A DNA stretch of 64,000 nucleotides from Streptomyces sparsogenes (GTDB taxonomy: Bacteria > Actinomycetota > Actinomycetes > Streptomycetales > Streptomycetaceae). Shown in pieces: positions 1-8,651 of this stretch. The stretch spans positions 30,911 to 94,910 of the forward strand of contig NZ_MAXF01000178.1 of NCBI RefSeq assembly GCF_001704635.1, given 5' to 3'. Numbering within the stretch: position 1 is the first letter of the stretch; every line of letters begins with the position of its first letter. A program made the position numbers and the translations under genes. Below the pieces are notes generated by a model that worked only from the letters and a program-made list of their open reading frames with translations, was not told where the DNA came from and did no database searches.

Positions 1-492
1 TACGTGGCCGAGGCGCTGACCCTGCGCCCGGCCCGCCCGATCCACGCCGACCTCCGCCTCGCCCGGGAGAACCTGGAACGCCACACGCGCGGCAGCGCCG
101 AATCCCTGGCCCGGCTGGACGTGGCGGCGCTCCGCCAGGAGGTGAACGTCCTGCTGCTGCGCGCCGGCGAGCTGGTGCGGGCCGAGGTCCCCGGCCGCAA
201 GAAGAACCACCGGGGCGCCGACCTCATCGGCGCCCGCCTCAAGGGGGCCGACCTGCGCGGCGCCAACCTGCGCGGCGCCCGTCTGATCGCGGCCGACCTG
301 AGCGGCGCGGACCTGCGCGAGGCCGATCTGATCGGGGTGGACTTCCGCGACGCGGATCTGACCGGCGCCGACCTCACGGGAGCGATCTTCCTCACCCAGG
401 CCCAGCTCGACGCTGCCAAGGGGGACGCCACCACCGAACTGCCCCGGGCCCTGAGCCACCCCGCGCACTGGGTGTCCGCCACCGCGTCCTGA
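1..492 (+). CDS. Pentapeptide-repeat protein (5' end outside the window)
   Basis: The reading frame is open from the first base, so this is probably the C-terminal part of a longer protein; a GTG at 4 is in frame but nothing upstream of it can be judged. Residues about 70-125 form a run of pentapeptide repeats with the A(D/N)Lxx rhythm (GADLIGARLKGADL, GANLRGARL). This makes a right-handed quadrilateral beta-helix in the family. It is preceded by a charged helical stretch rich in Leu and Arg. The protein ends ALSHPAHW plus a short tail. No catalytic motif is visible. Such proteins usually act through protein or DNA-mimic contacts, but the partner here is unknown. Confidence 0.8.
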   Translation, partial: YVAEALTLRPARPIHADLRLARENLERHTRGSAESLARLDVAALRQEVNVLLLRAGELVRAEVPGRKKNHRGADLIGARLKGADLRGANLRGARLIAADLSGADLREADLIGVDFRDADLTGADLTGAIFLTQAQLDAAKGDATTELPRALSHPAHWVSATAS

Positions 493-634
493 CGCACCCG
501 CGGCCGGTTTCGGCCAACCTCACCGCTCAGGGCCGGCGAGGGGCCTTCGCAACCGGTGAATGATGCACGGGAACGGCCCGCGGGAAGGTATAACCGTTTC
601 AACAGCGGTGAGTTGACGTGTCGGAACACACCGG

Positions 635-658
635 CCGGACGGGACACACACCGTCCGG
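635..658. promoter_or_regulatory. Perfect inverted repeat upstream of the AfsR-like gene
   Basis: CCGGACGG and CCGTCCGG form an 8-bp perfect inverted repeat around an 8-nt loop (GACACACA). It lies about 70 bp before the GTG start of the regulator. It could be an operator or a leader hairpin; no protein can be assigned to it from sequence alone. Confidence 0.35.
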
Positions 659-728
659 AAGACAGACCAGCCGGAAGAGACGGACGAGACAGGGGCCGGG
701 CTCGGTCCGGGGGCCTCGGAGGTAACGG

Positions 729-3527
729 GTGCGGTATCGGGTCCTGGGAGCCCTGGAAGTGCGCGGCGGCGACCGATGGATCTCCCTCGGCCCCGCCAAG
801 TGGCGCATGCTGCTCGCGGTGTTGCTGTGCCACGCCAACCGGACCGTGCCCACCGAGCGGCTCCTGGACGAACTGTGGGGCGAGGAGGGACAGCCGCGCA
901 GCGCCGGGAAGTTGCTCCAGACCTATGTCTCGCGGCTGCGGCAGACCCTGGGTGACGAGTCGGGCGAGGTCCTGATCACCGACAAGCAGGGCTACAAGGC
1001 CCACGGCTACCGACTCGCCGTGGACGCCGCCGACTTCGACGCGCACCGGTTCGAGCAGCTGGTCGAGGAGGGGCGGCGCGGGCTGGACCGGGACGGCCCG
1101 GAGGCCGCCGCCGAGCGGCTGCGCGAGGCGCTGCGGCTGTGGCGCGGCGCCCCGTTCCAGGACGTGCCCCCGGCCCCCTCCGTACAGGCGGAGACCGCCC
1201 GGCTCACGGAGTTGCGCCTGCAGGCCGTGGACGCCCGGGTCGAGGCCGATCTGCGGTGCGGCCGCCACGCCTCGGTGCTGGGTGAGCTGGAGACGCTGAC
1301 GGCCGAGCACCCCTTCCGGGAGGACCTGCGCGGCCGGCAGATGCTGGCGCTGTACCGGTCCGGACGGCAGGCCGACGCCCTGGCCGCGTACCGCGCGCTG
1401 CGCCGCTCGCTGGCCGAGGAGCTCGGCGTGGAGCCGACCCCGGCGCTGCAGCGGCTCCACCAGCGGATCCTGGCCGGCGACGAGGCCCTGATGCCGCCGC
1501 CGGAGCCCCGCGAGGAGCGACCCGCGCCCGCTCGCCGGGCCGCCTCCCGGGGCCCCCGGCAGCTTCCGCCCGCCAGCCCCGCCTTCACCGGGCGGCACGG
1601 CGAGGTCGCGGTGATACGGACCCTGCTCGAGGAACAGGACCGGCACGGGGCCGAGGGAGCCGGCGGGGCCGACGGCGGCGCGGGGGGCGCGAGCGGGCGT
1701 CCGGTGGTGATCGCGGCCATCGACGGCACCGGCGGGGTCGGCAAGTCGAGCCTGGCCATCCACGCCGCCCACCAGCTCGCCGACCGGTTCCCCGACGGCC
1801 AGCTCTACGTCGATCTGCACGGCGCGACGGCCGGGCTCACGGCCCTCGACCCCGGCGAGGTGCTCGGCCGGTTCCTGCGCGCCCTCGGGGTGGACGGCTC
1901 CCAGGTCCCCGGCGACACCGACGAGGCGTCCGCCCAGTTCCGCTCCCTGGCGGCGGGCCGGCGGCTGCTGGTGATCCTGGACAACGCCGCCTCCGTGGAG
2001 CAGGTCCGCCCGCTGCTGCCGGCCGGACCCGGCTGCAGCGCGCTGGTCACCAGCCGCGAGATGCTCACCACGCTGGAGGGCGCCACCCATCTGCACCTGG
2101 ACGTCCTCCCCCGCGACCAGGCCGTCGCACTGCTGGAGCGGATCGTCGGCGCGGAGCGGGTCCGGGCCGAGCCGGAGGAGGCCGAGGCCATCACCCGGCT
2201 GTGCGGCGGCCTGCCGCTGGCCCTGCGGATCGCCGGGGCCCGGCTGGCCGCCCGCCCCGGCCGCTCCCTGCGCTCCCTGGTGACCAAGCTGACCGACGCG
2301 CGCCGCCGGCTGGACGAGCTGAGCTTCGGCGACCTGGCCGTCCGTACCAGCTTCCAGGTCAGCTACGACGGCTTCCGCGAGGGCCGGCGCTCCGACGACC
2401 AGGACGCGGCGCGCGCGTTCCGACTGCTCAGCGCCCTGCCCGGGCCGGATGTGAGCCTGCCGGTGGCCACCGCCCTGCTGGGCCTCACCCCCGGCCGGAC
2501 CGAGGGCGCCCTGGAGCGGCTGGTCGACGCACAGCTCCTGGAGAGCCCGGACTCGATCCGCTACCACATGCACGACCTGCTCAGACTGTTCGCGTCCGAG
2601 CGGGCGGAGCAGGAGGACTCCGAGGCCGAGCGGTCGGCCGCGGTGGCGCGCGGGCTGTCCTGCTACCTGGCCACCGCGCAGCAGGCGGTCACCCTGCTCG
2701 ATCCGCTCCGCCCCTGGCCCCGGCACCCCGCCGACGGCGCCGCGGTCCCGCTCTCCGACGGCGCGGAGGCGGAGGCCTGGCTGAAGGCGGAGCTGCGCAA
2801 TCTGCTGGCCGCCGTCGCCTACGCCGTGGACGGGCCGGAGCCGGTCGCGCGCCTCGGCGTGCGGCTGGCCCAGTCCTTGCAGTGGTTCCTCTATCCGCGG
2901 GCCCACGCCCAGGACCTCCAGACGGTCAACGAGCTGGCCATCCAGGCCGCCCACCGCCTCGGCGACCTGGAGAGCGAGGCGTGGGGCCTCGACCACCTCG
3001 CGGGCGCGCACTGGCTGCGGCGCGCGTACGGGGAGGTGCGGGCGTGTCTGGAAGACGCACTGGAGATCTGGCGCGAGCTGGGCCACCACGAGGGCGAGCT
3101 GCGGTCCCTGTGCAACCTCGCCGACGCGCTGTGCGAGCTGGGGCTCCACGAGGAGGCCATCGAGGTGCAGCAGGGCCAGCTCGCCCTGGCCCGGAAGACC
3201 GGCGACCTGGCGGCCGAGGTGATCGGCCTGGGCAACCTGGGCCGGGCCCACCGCGGTCTCGGCCGGCCCGAGGAGGCCCTGACCTGCTTCAAGGAGAGCC
3301 TGGAGGGCGCCCGGCGGGCCGGCAACATCCACCACGAGGGGTTCGCCCTGTACGAGATGGGGATCACGTACATGGAGCAGGGCAGATTCACCGAGGGCCG
3401 GACACACCTGGACCAGGCCCTGCCGGTGTGGAAGCAGCCGGGCACCTATGAGAGCTGGCGCGGGCACACCTGGAGCGGGCTCTTCCCCGCCTGTATGACC
3501 CTGGACATCGGGCCCGGGCCGCGCTGA
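729..3527 (+). CDS. AfsR/SARP-family transcriptional regulator (BTAD, NB-ARC, TPR)
   Basis: This is a 932-residue cytoplasmic regulator with the AfsR architecture. It has an N-terminal winged-helix DNA-binding domain (about 1-95), a BTAD helical domain (about 96-245), a Pro/Arg-rich linker, an NB-ARC ATPase domain with the P-loop GTGGVGKSS near residue 335, and C-terminal TPR-like helices (about 740-910). The length is close to that of S. coelicolor AfsR (about 990). The GTG start is fixed by GGAGGT at 718-723, five bases upstream. AfsR-type proteins activate secondary-metabolism genes by binding direct repeats; the target here is unknown. No biosynthetic cluster lies directly downstream, so a global rather than pathway-specific role is plausible. 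Confidence 0.9.
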   Translation: MRYRVLGALEVRGGDRWISLGPAKWRMLLAVLLCHANRTVPTERLLDELWGEEGQPRSAGKLLQTYVSRLRQTLGDESGEVLITDKQGYKAHGYRLAVDAADFDAHRFEQLVEEGRRGLDRDGPEAAAERLREALRLWRGAPFQDVPPAPSVQAETARLTELRLQAVDARVEADLRCGRHASVLGELETLTAEHPFREDLRGRQMLALYRSGRQADALAAYRALRRSLAEELGVEPTPALQRLHQRILAGDEALMPPPEPREERPAPARRAASRGPRQLPPASPAFTGRHGEVAVIRTLLEEQDRHGAEGAGGADGGAGGASGRPVVIAAIDGTGGVGKSSLAIHAAHQLADRFPDGQLYVDLHGATAGLTALDPGEVLGRFLRALGVDGSQVPGDTDEASAQFRSLAAGRRLLVILDNAASVEQVRPLLPAGPGCSALVTSREMLTTLEGATHLHLDVLPRDQAVALLERIVGAERVRAEPEEAEAITRLCGGLPLALRIAGARLAARPGRSLRSLVTKLTDARRRLDELSFGDLAVRTSFQVSYDGFREGRRSDDQDAARAFRLLSALPGPDVSLPVATALLGLTPGRTEGALERLVDAQLLESPDSIRYHMHDLLRLFASERAEQEDSEAERSAAVARGLSCYLATAQQAVTLLDPLRPWPRHPADGAAVPLSDGAEAEAWLKAELRNLLAAVAYAVDGPEPVARLGVRLAQSLQWFLYPRAHAQDLQTVNELAIQAAHRLGDLESEAWGLDHLAGAHWLRRAYGEVRACLEDALEIWRELGHHEGELRSLCNLADALCELGLHEEAIEVQQGQLALARKTGDLAAEVIGLGNLGRAHRGLGRPEEALTCFKESLEGARRAGNIHHEGFALYEMGITYMEQGRFTEGRTHLDQALPVWKQPGTYESWRGHTWSGLFPACMTLDIGPGPR

Positions 3528-3566
3528 GCCGCGCGGCCCGCCGAGCCCTCCCGGGTGCGCCCCGGG
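3516..3566. terminator. Bidirectional terminator hairpins between convergent genes
   Basis: GGGCCGCGC (3516-3524) and GCGCGGCCC (3531-3539) form a 9-bp perfect stem that overlaps the stop codon of the AfsR-like gene. A second smaller stem, CCCGGG-N5-CCCGGG, follows at 3550-3566. The next gene converges from the other side, so both can use these structures. There is no U-tract, as is common in Streptomyces. Confidence 0.6.
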
Positions 3567-3569
3567 CCC

Positions 3570-4409
3570 TCAGGCGGAGCGCGGGCGCAGGCGGTGGCGG
3601 ATCCACACGTTGGGTTCGACGTAGACCGCGTGGTCATGGGCGGTGTCGCAGCGCACCGGCACCAGGGCGCCGTCCACCTCGACCTCGCCGTCGCGATCGA
3701 AGGGCAGGCCGGTCCAGAGCCGCCACTGCGCCAGGGACGCGCTGACCGTCATCGACGCCGGAGCGATCTTCTCGACGGTGCCGCCGGCCTTGACGTGCAC
3801 CCGTACCCAGGGGTCGCTGGGCAGCCCGTCGTCGCGCCGCCGGGCGAGGTAGTCGGCCATGAGGACGTGCGGCTCCCGGTGCTTGGCCGTGGGGCGCACG
3901 GGGGCGAGGAGCGCGTCGTGGCCCTGGTGTGCGACCGCGTCGCACAGGGCCTCCAGCATCCGGTAGGACAGACCGCGGCCGAGGTAGTCGGCGTCCACGG
4001 TGATTTCCAGGGCGCTGGCCGCCGTGGTCGGATGCCCGCCGCGGCGGTCGCGGAACGCCCAGGCCAGCACGCGGTCCCAGCCCTGGTCCGGCATCTCCTC
4101 GCGGCCGTCGAGTTCGGCGTTGAAGGGGACGGCGAACCCCCGCGCGACGACCCGGTCGCCGTCGGTGGCCACCACGCAGTACTCGGGGAACTCCTCCACC
4201 ACCCGGGACATCAGGGCGTTGGCGACCAGGTCGTGGGCGATGAAGGTGGGCCAGGCCTCGGAGATCTCGTAGACGCGGTCGGTCAGCGAGGGACGGTCGG
4301 CGAGCCGGGTGATCCGGAGGCCGTCGGTGCCCGCGCCGCTGCCGGTGCCGGCGTCAGGGCCGGCGTCGGTGTGAGTGTTGGTGTCCGTGTGAGTGTTGGT
4401 GTCTGTCAC
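3570..4409 (-). CDS. GNAT-like N-acetyltransferase
   Basis: This 279-residue protein has a GNAT-type core. The stretch ITVDADYLGRGLSYRML (about residue 120) matches the acetyl-CoA-binding motif A, and the N-terminal half ends in EISEAWPTFIAHD. The C-terminal part carries a conserved WVRVHVKAGG segment. The substrate cannot be predicted. The chosen GTG at 4409 begins a Thr/Asn/His-rich leader encoded by an 18-bp tandem repeat, and no strong ribosome site is visible, so the real start may lie further in. It follows the DUF574 methyltransferase on the same strand with a 71-bp gap and may be co-transcribed with it. Confidence 0.7.
   Translation of the reverse strand: MTDTNTHTDTNTHTDAGPDAGTGSGAGTDGLRITRLADRPSLTDRVYEISEAWPTFIAHDLVANALMSRVVEEFPEYCVVATDGDRVVARGFAVPFNAELDGREEMPDQGWDRVLAWAFRDRRGGHPTTAASALEITVDADYLGRGLSYRMLEALCDAVAHQGHDALLAPVRPTAKHREPHVLMADYLARRRDDGLPSDPWVRVHVKAGGTVEKIAPASMTVSASLAQWRLWTGLPFDRDGEVEVDGALVPVRCDTAHDHAVYVEPNVWIRHRLRPRSA
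4369..4404. repeat. 18-bp in-frame tandem repeat in the acetyltransferase leader
   Basis: Two copies of an 18-bp unit (4369-4386 and 4387-4404) differ only at the last base. On the minus strand they encode the repeated peptide TNTHTD next to the GTG start. The unit is a multiple of three, so copy-number change would keep the frame. Confidence 0.85.
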
Positions 4410-4480
4410 GGCCGGGAACGCTGCCACAACCGGGGCTCGGTGCCAAATGTTTTCCCTGGTCGAGCGGTCCCCGGGCCGCA

Positions 4481-5311
4481 CTATGCCTTGCGGGCGACTC
4501 CGCCGTACGCCCAGACGCGGGACGGGTCGTGCTCGGCCCCGATGCCCGGCCGCCACAGGGGCAGTTGCACCAGGCCCGGCTCCAGGAGGTCGAGCCCGGC
4601 GAAGAACTCCTGGATCCCCGCCCGGTCGCGGGCCGCGGACGAGACGGGGGTGGTGAAGCCGGACCAGTCCCGGTACGGGTTCTCGGTGAAGTCGCCGGTG
4701 ACATGGGACAGGATCAGACAGCTGCCCGGCGCGGCCCAGTCCATCAGCCGCGCGACCAGGCCCCACGGGTCGTCCGCGTCGGCGATGTAGTCGAGGACGA
4801 AGGTCAGCACGATCGCCACCGGTTGCCGCGGGTCCAGCAGCCGGCGCAGCTCGTCGTGGTCCAGGATCCGCTCGGGGGTGCGCAGATCGGCCCTGATGGT
4901 GGTGGTGCCGGAGCCGGTCAGCAGGGCCCGGCCGTGGCTGGCCACGATGGGATCGTTGTCCACGTAGACCACCCGGGCCCGTGGTTCGACCGCCCGCGCG
5001 ACCTCGTGCACGTTCGGGTTCACCGGCAGGCCCGCGCCGATGTCCAGGAACTGGTCGATGCCCTCGCCGGCCACGTGGCGCACCGCGCGGGCCAGGAAAC
5101 GCCGGTTGGACAGGGCGGTGTCCCGGACCTCCGGCGCGATCCGCAGGAACCGCTGGGCCTGCTCGTAGTCGGCGAGGTAGTTGTCCTTGCCGCCGACCAG
5201 ATAGTTGTAGACCCGGGCCGGATTGGCCGCACGGCCCTGGGGGTGACCGTCCGCGGCCTGCTGCCGGCTCCCCGGTGTCCTGAGACCGATCCCGGCCCCG
5301 CTGCTGTTCAT
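4481..5311 (-). CDS. DUF574-type SAM-dependent methyltransferase
   Basis: This 276-residue protein belongs to the actinobacterial SAM methyltransferase family PF04672. The hallmark PARVYNYLVGGKDNY is near residue 32, the SAM-binding motif FLDIGAGLP near 90, and VVYVDNDPIV carries the acidic ribose-binding residue. The central LTFVLDYIAD and the C-terminal WAYGGVARKA are also typical. The ATG at 5311 has AGGGGA upstream. The substrate is unknown for this family. It lies 54 bp downstream of a small hypothetical gene and just upstream of the acetyltransferase, all on one strand, which suggests a small operon. Confidence 0.88.
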   Translation of the reverse strand: MNSSGAGIGLRTPGSRQQAADGHPQGRAANPARVYNYLVGGKDNYLADYEQAQRFLRIAPEVRDTALSNRRFLARAVRHVAGEGIDQFLDIGAGLPVNPNVHEVARAVEPRARVVYVDNDPIVASHGRALLTGSGTTTIRADLRTPERILDHDELRRLLDPRQPVAIVLTFVLDYIADADDPWGLVARLMDWAAPGSCLILSHVTGDFTENPYRDWSGFTTPVSSAARDRAGIQEFFAGLDLLEPGLVQLPLWRPGIGAEHDPSRVWAYGGVARKA

Positions 5312-5365
5312 CCCGAATTCCCCTGCCACGAGCACTGCCACCGCCTCACCGCATGCCGATACGTG

Positions 5366-5689
5366 TCACTGCCCGTGCGGCGCGAGTCCGGGCCGCCAGG
5401 TGACCGTTTCCCGCGGGCCCGGCTCGGCCCAGGCGAGCGGGGCGCGGGACCACAGGTGGAAGGGCAGATCGACATCCGCCCGCACCCGGCTGAGCTGCCC
5501 CCAGGAGTAGACGTCCGAGTGGACCGCCGCCGCCTGCAGCGCGGCTTCGAGGCAGGCACGGGCGGTCTTCTCCGCGCGGCAGGTGCCGCTCGGGCCGGAT
5601 CCTTCCACTCCGCCGGAGACCTGGTAGGTGCTCCAGGCGTAGAGGGCTTCGCGCTCGGTGTGCTGTTGCTGGTGTTCGTCGACGTTCAC
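5366..5689 (-). CDS. Small hypothetical protein
   Basis: This is a 107-residue protein I do not recognise. It starts MNVDEHQQQHTERE and has an Ala/Trp-containing middle (ALYAWSTYQV) and one Cys in TCRAEKTARACLEA. It has no signal peptide or membrane segment, so it is probably cytoplasmic. The GTG at 5689 is preceded by GGAGAGGG at good spacing. It is the first gene of a possible run with the DUF574 methyltransferase and the acetyltransferase. A perfect 11-bp tandem repeat lies about 70 bp upstream. Confidence 0.6.
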   Translation of the reverse strand: MNVDEHQQQHTEREALYAWSTYQVSGGVEGSGPSGTCRAEKTARACLEAALQAAAVHSDVYSWGQLSRVRADVDLPFHLWSRAPLAWAEPGPRETVTWRPGLAPHGQ

Positions 5690-5756
5690 AGGCCCTCTCC
5701 AGACGCGTCCCTATCGGGCGGCTGTAGCGATGCCTCCAGCATCGAAGAGGGCGGGG

Positions 5757-5778
5757 TAGCGGCGGTATAGCGGCGGTA
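5757..5778. repeat. Perfect 11-bp tandem direct repeat
   Basis: TAGCGGCGGTA occurs twice back to back (5757-5767, 5768-5778), upstream of the small hypothetical gene. Direct repeats spaced by one helical turn are a known format for SARP-type binding sites. An AfsR-like gene lies 2 kb away, but no consensus match is claimed. Confidence 0.6.
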
Positions 5779-5781
5779 AAC

Positions 5782-5816
5782 CGGGCGGCGGGCCGGGTAT
5801 ACCGGCCCGCCGCCCG
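5782..5816 (-). terminator. Strong hairpin terminator after the epoxide-hydrolase-like gene
   Basis: A 15-bp perfect G+C-rich stem (CGGGCGGCGGGCCGG paired with its complement) closes a 5-nt GTATA loop. It lies 39 bp past the stop codon of the minus-strand hydrolase gene. It also separates that gene from the downstream small hypothetical gene. Confidence 0.75.
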
Positions 5817-5854
5817 TGCCATGTCGCGCCCGGTGGCGGGGCGAACCGAGCCCC

Positions 5855-6742
5855 CTAGGAAACGGCGCCCAGCCAGGTGAGGATCTCCCGGTTGATCGCC
5901 TCGGGCCGCTCCAGGTGGAGGAAGTGTCCCGCCCCCTCGACCAGTTCGACGCGCGAGCCGGGCGGGAGGTTGTCCTTGGCGCTGCCGACCACGTCGGCGC
6001 CGATGCACCCGTCGGCGGTGCCGTGCAGGTAGAGGGTGGGCCGCTCGCCGGTCCGGGTGATGGCCTCCTGCTCGGCGGCGTACTTCTCCACGTGGCGCGA
6101 GGGGTCGAACAGGGCGCGGTAGTAGCCGATGGCGGCCTCGAGGTTGGCCGGCTCGCGCAGGCTCTCCTTGACGTGGGCGATGTCCTGCTCGGCGTGGTGG
6201 TAGCCCGGCGACCAGTCGCGCCACAGGCCGTCGATGAGCGCCATGTCGTGGGCCGCGACCCCCGCCTCGGCCAGCGGCGTCTGGAACAGGAAGATGTAGA
6301 ACGACCGCTTGAACTGGTCGTAGTCGTAGTCGAAGAAGTCGGCCAGCACCCCGCCCAGCGGCGGGACGGCCATCGTCACGGCCCGCCGCCAGCGCTCGGG
6401 GGCGTGGGCGGTGGCGCCGTAGGCGGCGATCGCGCCCCAGTCGTGTCCGATGAGCACCGCGTCGCCGTCGCCGCCGAGCGCGTCGTGCAGCGCGTTGGCG
6501 TCGGAGGCGATCGCACCGGCCTGGTAGGCGCCGTCGGCGGGGATGCCGGTGGGCGCGTAGCCCCTCAGGAAGGGGGCGACGGCGTGGTAGCCCGCGTCGC
6601 CGAGGGCGGGCAGCAGATGGCGCCAGGTGTGCGCGGTGTCGGGGAAGCCGTGCAGGCAGAGTGCCAACGGCGCGTCAGCGGGGCCCGCTTCGAGATATGC
6701 GAACTCGAGATCATTGGCGTTGACGTATTTCAGCTGTGTCAC
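5855..6742 (-). CDS. Alpha/beta hydrolase, epoxide-hydrolase-like
   Basis: This 295-residue alpha/beta hydrolase has the oxyanion motif HGFP (about residue 31) and the nucleophile elbow GHDWGA. An Asp nucleophile is typical of epoxide hydrolases and haloalkane dehalogenases rather than of serine esterases. GAGHFLHLERPE supplies the C-terminal catalytic His. The cap region contains YDYDQFKRSFYIFLFQTP, characteristic of soluble epoxide-hydrolase-like proteins. There is no signal peptide. It starts at a GTG and is followed by a strong hairpin, so it is probably monocistronic. The natural substrate is unknown. Confidence 0.85.
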   Translation of the reverse strand: MTQLKYVNANDLEFAYLEAGPADAPLALCLHGFPDTAHTWRHLLPALGDAGYHAVAPFLRGYAPTGIPADGAYQAGAIASDANALHDALGGDGDAVLIGHDWGAIAAYGATAHAPERWRRAVTMAVPPLGGVLADFFDYDYDQFKRSFYIFLFQTPLAEAGVAAHDMALIDGLWRDWSPGYHHAEQDIAHVKESLREPANLEAAIGYYRALFDPSRHVEKYAAEQEAITRTGERPTLYLHGTADGCIGADVVGSAKDNLPPGSRVELVEGAGHFLHLERPEAINREILTWLGAVS

Positions 6743-6974
6743 GCCGGGATGCTATGCCACCCCCAGGTGCTCGTCCATGCGCCGACGCCACCCCCGTGGG
6801 GCGCCGCTCCACCCGGCCCATTCGTCCCGCAACGCCGTTGCGTTCAGGCATTGTTCGATGTTGAGGGTCCCCGTGCGGCGCGCGGCCGGGGGTGGCAGAC
6901 TGCACACCACACCGTCCTGACATTCGAATGATGGACGCGCGTGCGATTTTCCGGCGCAGCCCGAGGGAGCCCCT

Positions 6975-7925
6975 ATGACCGGCCAGAGCAGTGGAGTCGC
7001 GGAGCACCGCGGCTCCATGGTGCACCGCGGATTCCTCTACCACGACGAGGAGGAGGTGGTCTCGGTGTGCGTGCCCTTCCTGCGCGCGGGTCTCGAAGCC
7101 GACGACGCCGTGGTCGTGGTCGCCGCCAAGTCGAACGTCATCGCGCTGCGGGACGCCCTGGGCCAGGACGCCTCGTCGGTGCAGTTCGAGGACGCGCTCA
7201 ACTGGTACCAGCACCCCGTGCGGACCATCGCCGCGTACGACGCCTACGTCAAGGCCGAGGCGCCCCGCCGGGCCCGGGTGATCGCCGAGCCGGTGTGGCA
7301 GGGGCGCACCCCGCTGGAGGTCGTGGAGTGGGCGCGCTACGAGTCCATCGTGAACGCCGCGTTCAGCAACTCCGGTGCCCACGCGATCTGTTGCTACGAC
7401 CGGCGGGCGCTGCACCCGGAGATCCTCGGCTACGCGCGGCAGACCCACCCCGAGATCATCGACGGCCACGGGCCGCGCAGGAGCGAGGAGTACACCGACC
7501 CCGGCCCGTTCAGCGCCACCTGCGACCGGCGGCCGCTGCCCCGCGCCCCCCGGCTGGCCGAGACGTTGTCGATCAACCCGGCCGACCTGGACTCGACGCG
7601 GGTGTTCGCGGCCGAGCGGGCCGCTCGCCAGGGGCTGGCGGGCGACGCGCTGCGCGACATGGTGTCCGCCGTCGCCGAGGTGGCCACCACCGCCGTCCGG
7701 CACGGGAGCGCGCCGGCGGAGCTGCGGATGTGGACCGACAACGGCGACCTGGTCTGCGAGATGTCCGGCCCCGGCCACTGGTATCCGGACGCACTGTGGG
7801 GCTTCACTCCGCCGAGCGGCTCGGAGCCCGCCTTCGGGCTGTGGGGGGTGCGCATGCTGTGCGATGTGGTGCAGATGCAGACCGACGCGGACGGCACGAC
7901 CATCAGGCTGCGCACCCGTATCTGA
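6975..7925 (+). CDS. MEDS-domain sensor with anti-sigma-factor-type ATPase
   Basis: This 316-residue protein has an N-terminal MEDS domain (about 15-170; HRGFLYHDEEEVVSVCVPFLRAGLEADDAVVVV), a family first described in DcmR-type sensors. A C-terminal HATPase domain of the RsbW type (about 195-316) follows, including EVATTAVRHGSAP as the N-box and FGLWGVRML as the G-box region. No phospho-acceptor domain is present. It probably acts as a cytoplasmic anti-sigma factor or serine kinase partner in a partner-switching system. The ATG has GAGGGA upstream. No sigma factor or anti-anti-sigma gene is adjacent, so the partner must be elsewhere. Confidence 0.85.
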   Translation: MTGQSSGVAEHRGSMVHRGFLYHDEEEVVSVCVPFLRAGLEADDAVVVVAAKSNVIALRDALGQDASSVQFEDALNWYQHPVRTIAAYDAYVKAEAPRRARVIAEPVWQGRTPLEVVEWARYESIVNAAFSNSGAHAICCYDRRALHPEILGYARQTHPEIIDGHGPRRSEEYTDPGPFSATCDRRPLPRAPRLAETLSINPADLDSTRVFAAERAARQGLAGDALRDMVSAVAEVATTAVRHGSAPAELRMWTDNGDLVCEMSGPGHWYPDALWGFTPPSGSEPAFGLWGVRMLCDVVQMQTDADGTTIRLRTRI

Positions 7926-7934
7926 GCGGCCCGC

Positions 7935-7981
7935 GCGCCGCCCGGGTCGAACGAGGGTCAGTGGCCGGGCCCGGGCGGCGC
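7935..7981. terminator. Convergent terminator region, long-loop hairpin
   Basis: GCGCCGCCCGGG (7935-7946) and CCCGGGCGGCGC (7970-7981) form a 12-bp perfect inverted repeat with a 23-nt loop. It lies between the MEDS sensor gene and the converging hydrolase gene, and reaches into the last codons of the latter. Confidence 0.5.
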
Positions 7982-8641
7982 CACGTCGAGCAGGATCTTC
8001 AGCAGGTCGTCCGGCACGTCCCGCATGAGGTTGTGCCGCCCCTCCAGCGGGTGCACCGTCCAGCTGGGGTCCTCGCGCAGCCGCTCGTAGGTGGGGGTGA
8101 ACGGCGACGGGCCGTCCCAGAGCGTGGCGTACGCGTACTCCCGGCGCCGGAAGCGCCCGAGGTCGCCGGTGAGCCGGATCCGCTGGACGAGCGAGGCGAG
8201 CGGGTGGGCTGTGGCGCGGGGGTCGAAGAACGGCAGCGGCGGGACCGCGTAGCCGGTCTCCCCCGCGCTCAGGTACCACTCGTGCTCCGCCTCGGAGGTC
8301 AGCGTCCAGACGGAGTCGCCGTCCTCGGGCACGAACGCGTCCAGGTACACCAGGGAGTCCACCCGCTCCGGCACCCGGTCGGCCACCCCGGTGATCACCA
8401 TCCCGCCGTAGCTGTGCCCCACCAGCACCACGCCCTCGAGCGATTCGGCCGTCAGCACGTCGACCACGTCCTGGATGTGGGTGTCGAGGTTCACCGTGCC
8501 GCTCATCGGCCGGGCGTGGTCGCCGAAGCCGGTCAGGGTGAGCGCGTGCGCGCGGTGGCCGTGCCGCCGCAGCCGGTCGTCGATCCGCTCGTAGCACCAG
8601 CCGCCGTGGCAGGCGCCGGGGACGAGTACGAAGGTGGCCAT
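7958..8641 (-). CDS. Alpha/beta hydrolase (esterase-like)
   Basis: This 227-residue serine hydrolase opens with FVLVPGACHGGWCYE, the oxyanion segment typical of the methylesterase / hydroxynitrile-lyase-like group. It carries the nucleophile elbow GHSYGG (about residue 84). The likely catalytic His is in LEGRHNLMRDVPDDLL near the C terminus. There is no signal peptide. It is the last gene of a three-gene operon after the FAD monooxygenase, with a 10-bp gap. In that setting it may cleave an ester or a ring-opened product of the monooxygenase. Confidence 0.85.
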   Translation of the reverse strand: MATFVLVPGACHGGWCYERIDDRLRRHGHRAHALTLTGFGDHARPMSGTVNLDTHIQDVVDVLTAESLEGVVLVGHSYGGMVITGVADRVPERVDSLVYLDAFVPEDGDSVWTLTSEAEHEWYLSAGETGYAVPPLPFFDPRATAHPLASLVQRIRLTGDLGRFRRREYAYATLWDGPSPFTPTYERLREDPSWTVHPLEGRHNLMRDVPDDLLKILLDVAPPGPGH

Positions 8642-8651
8642 GTGACGCTCC

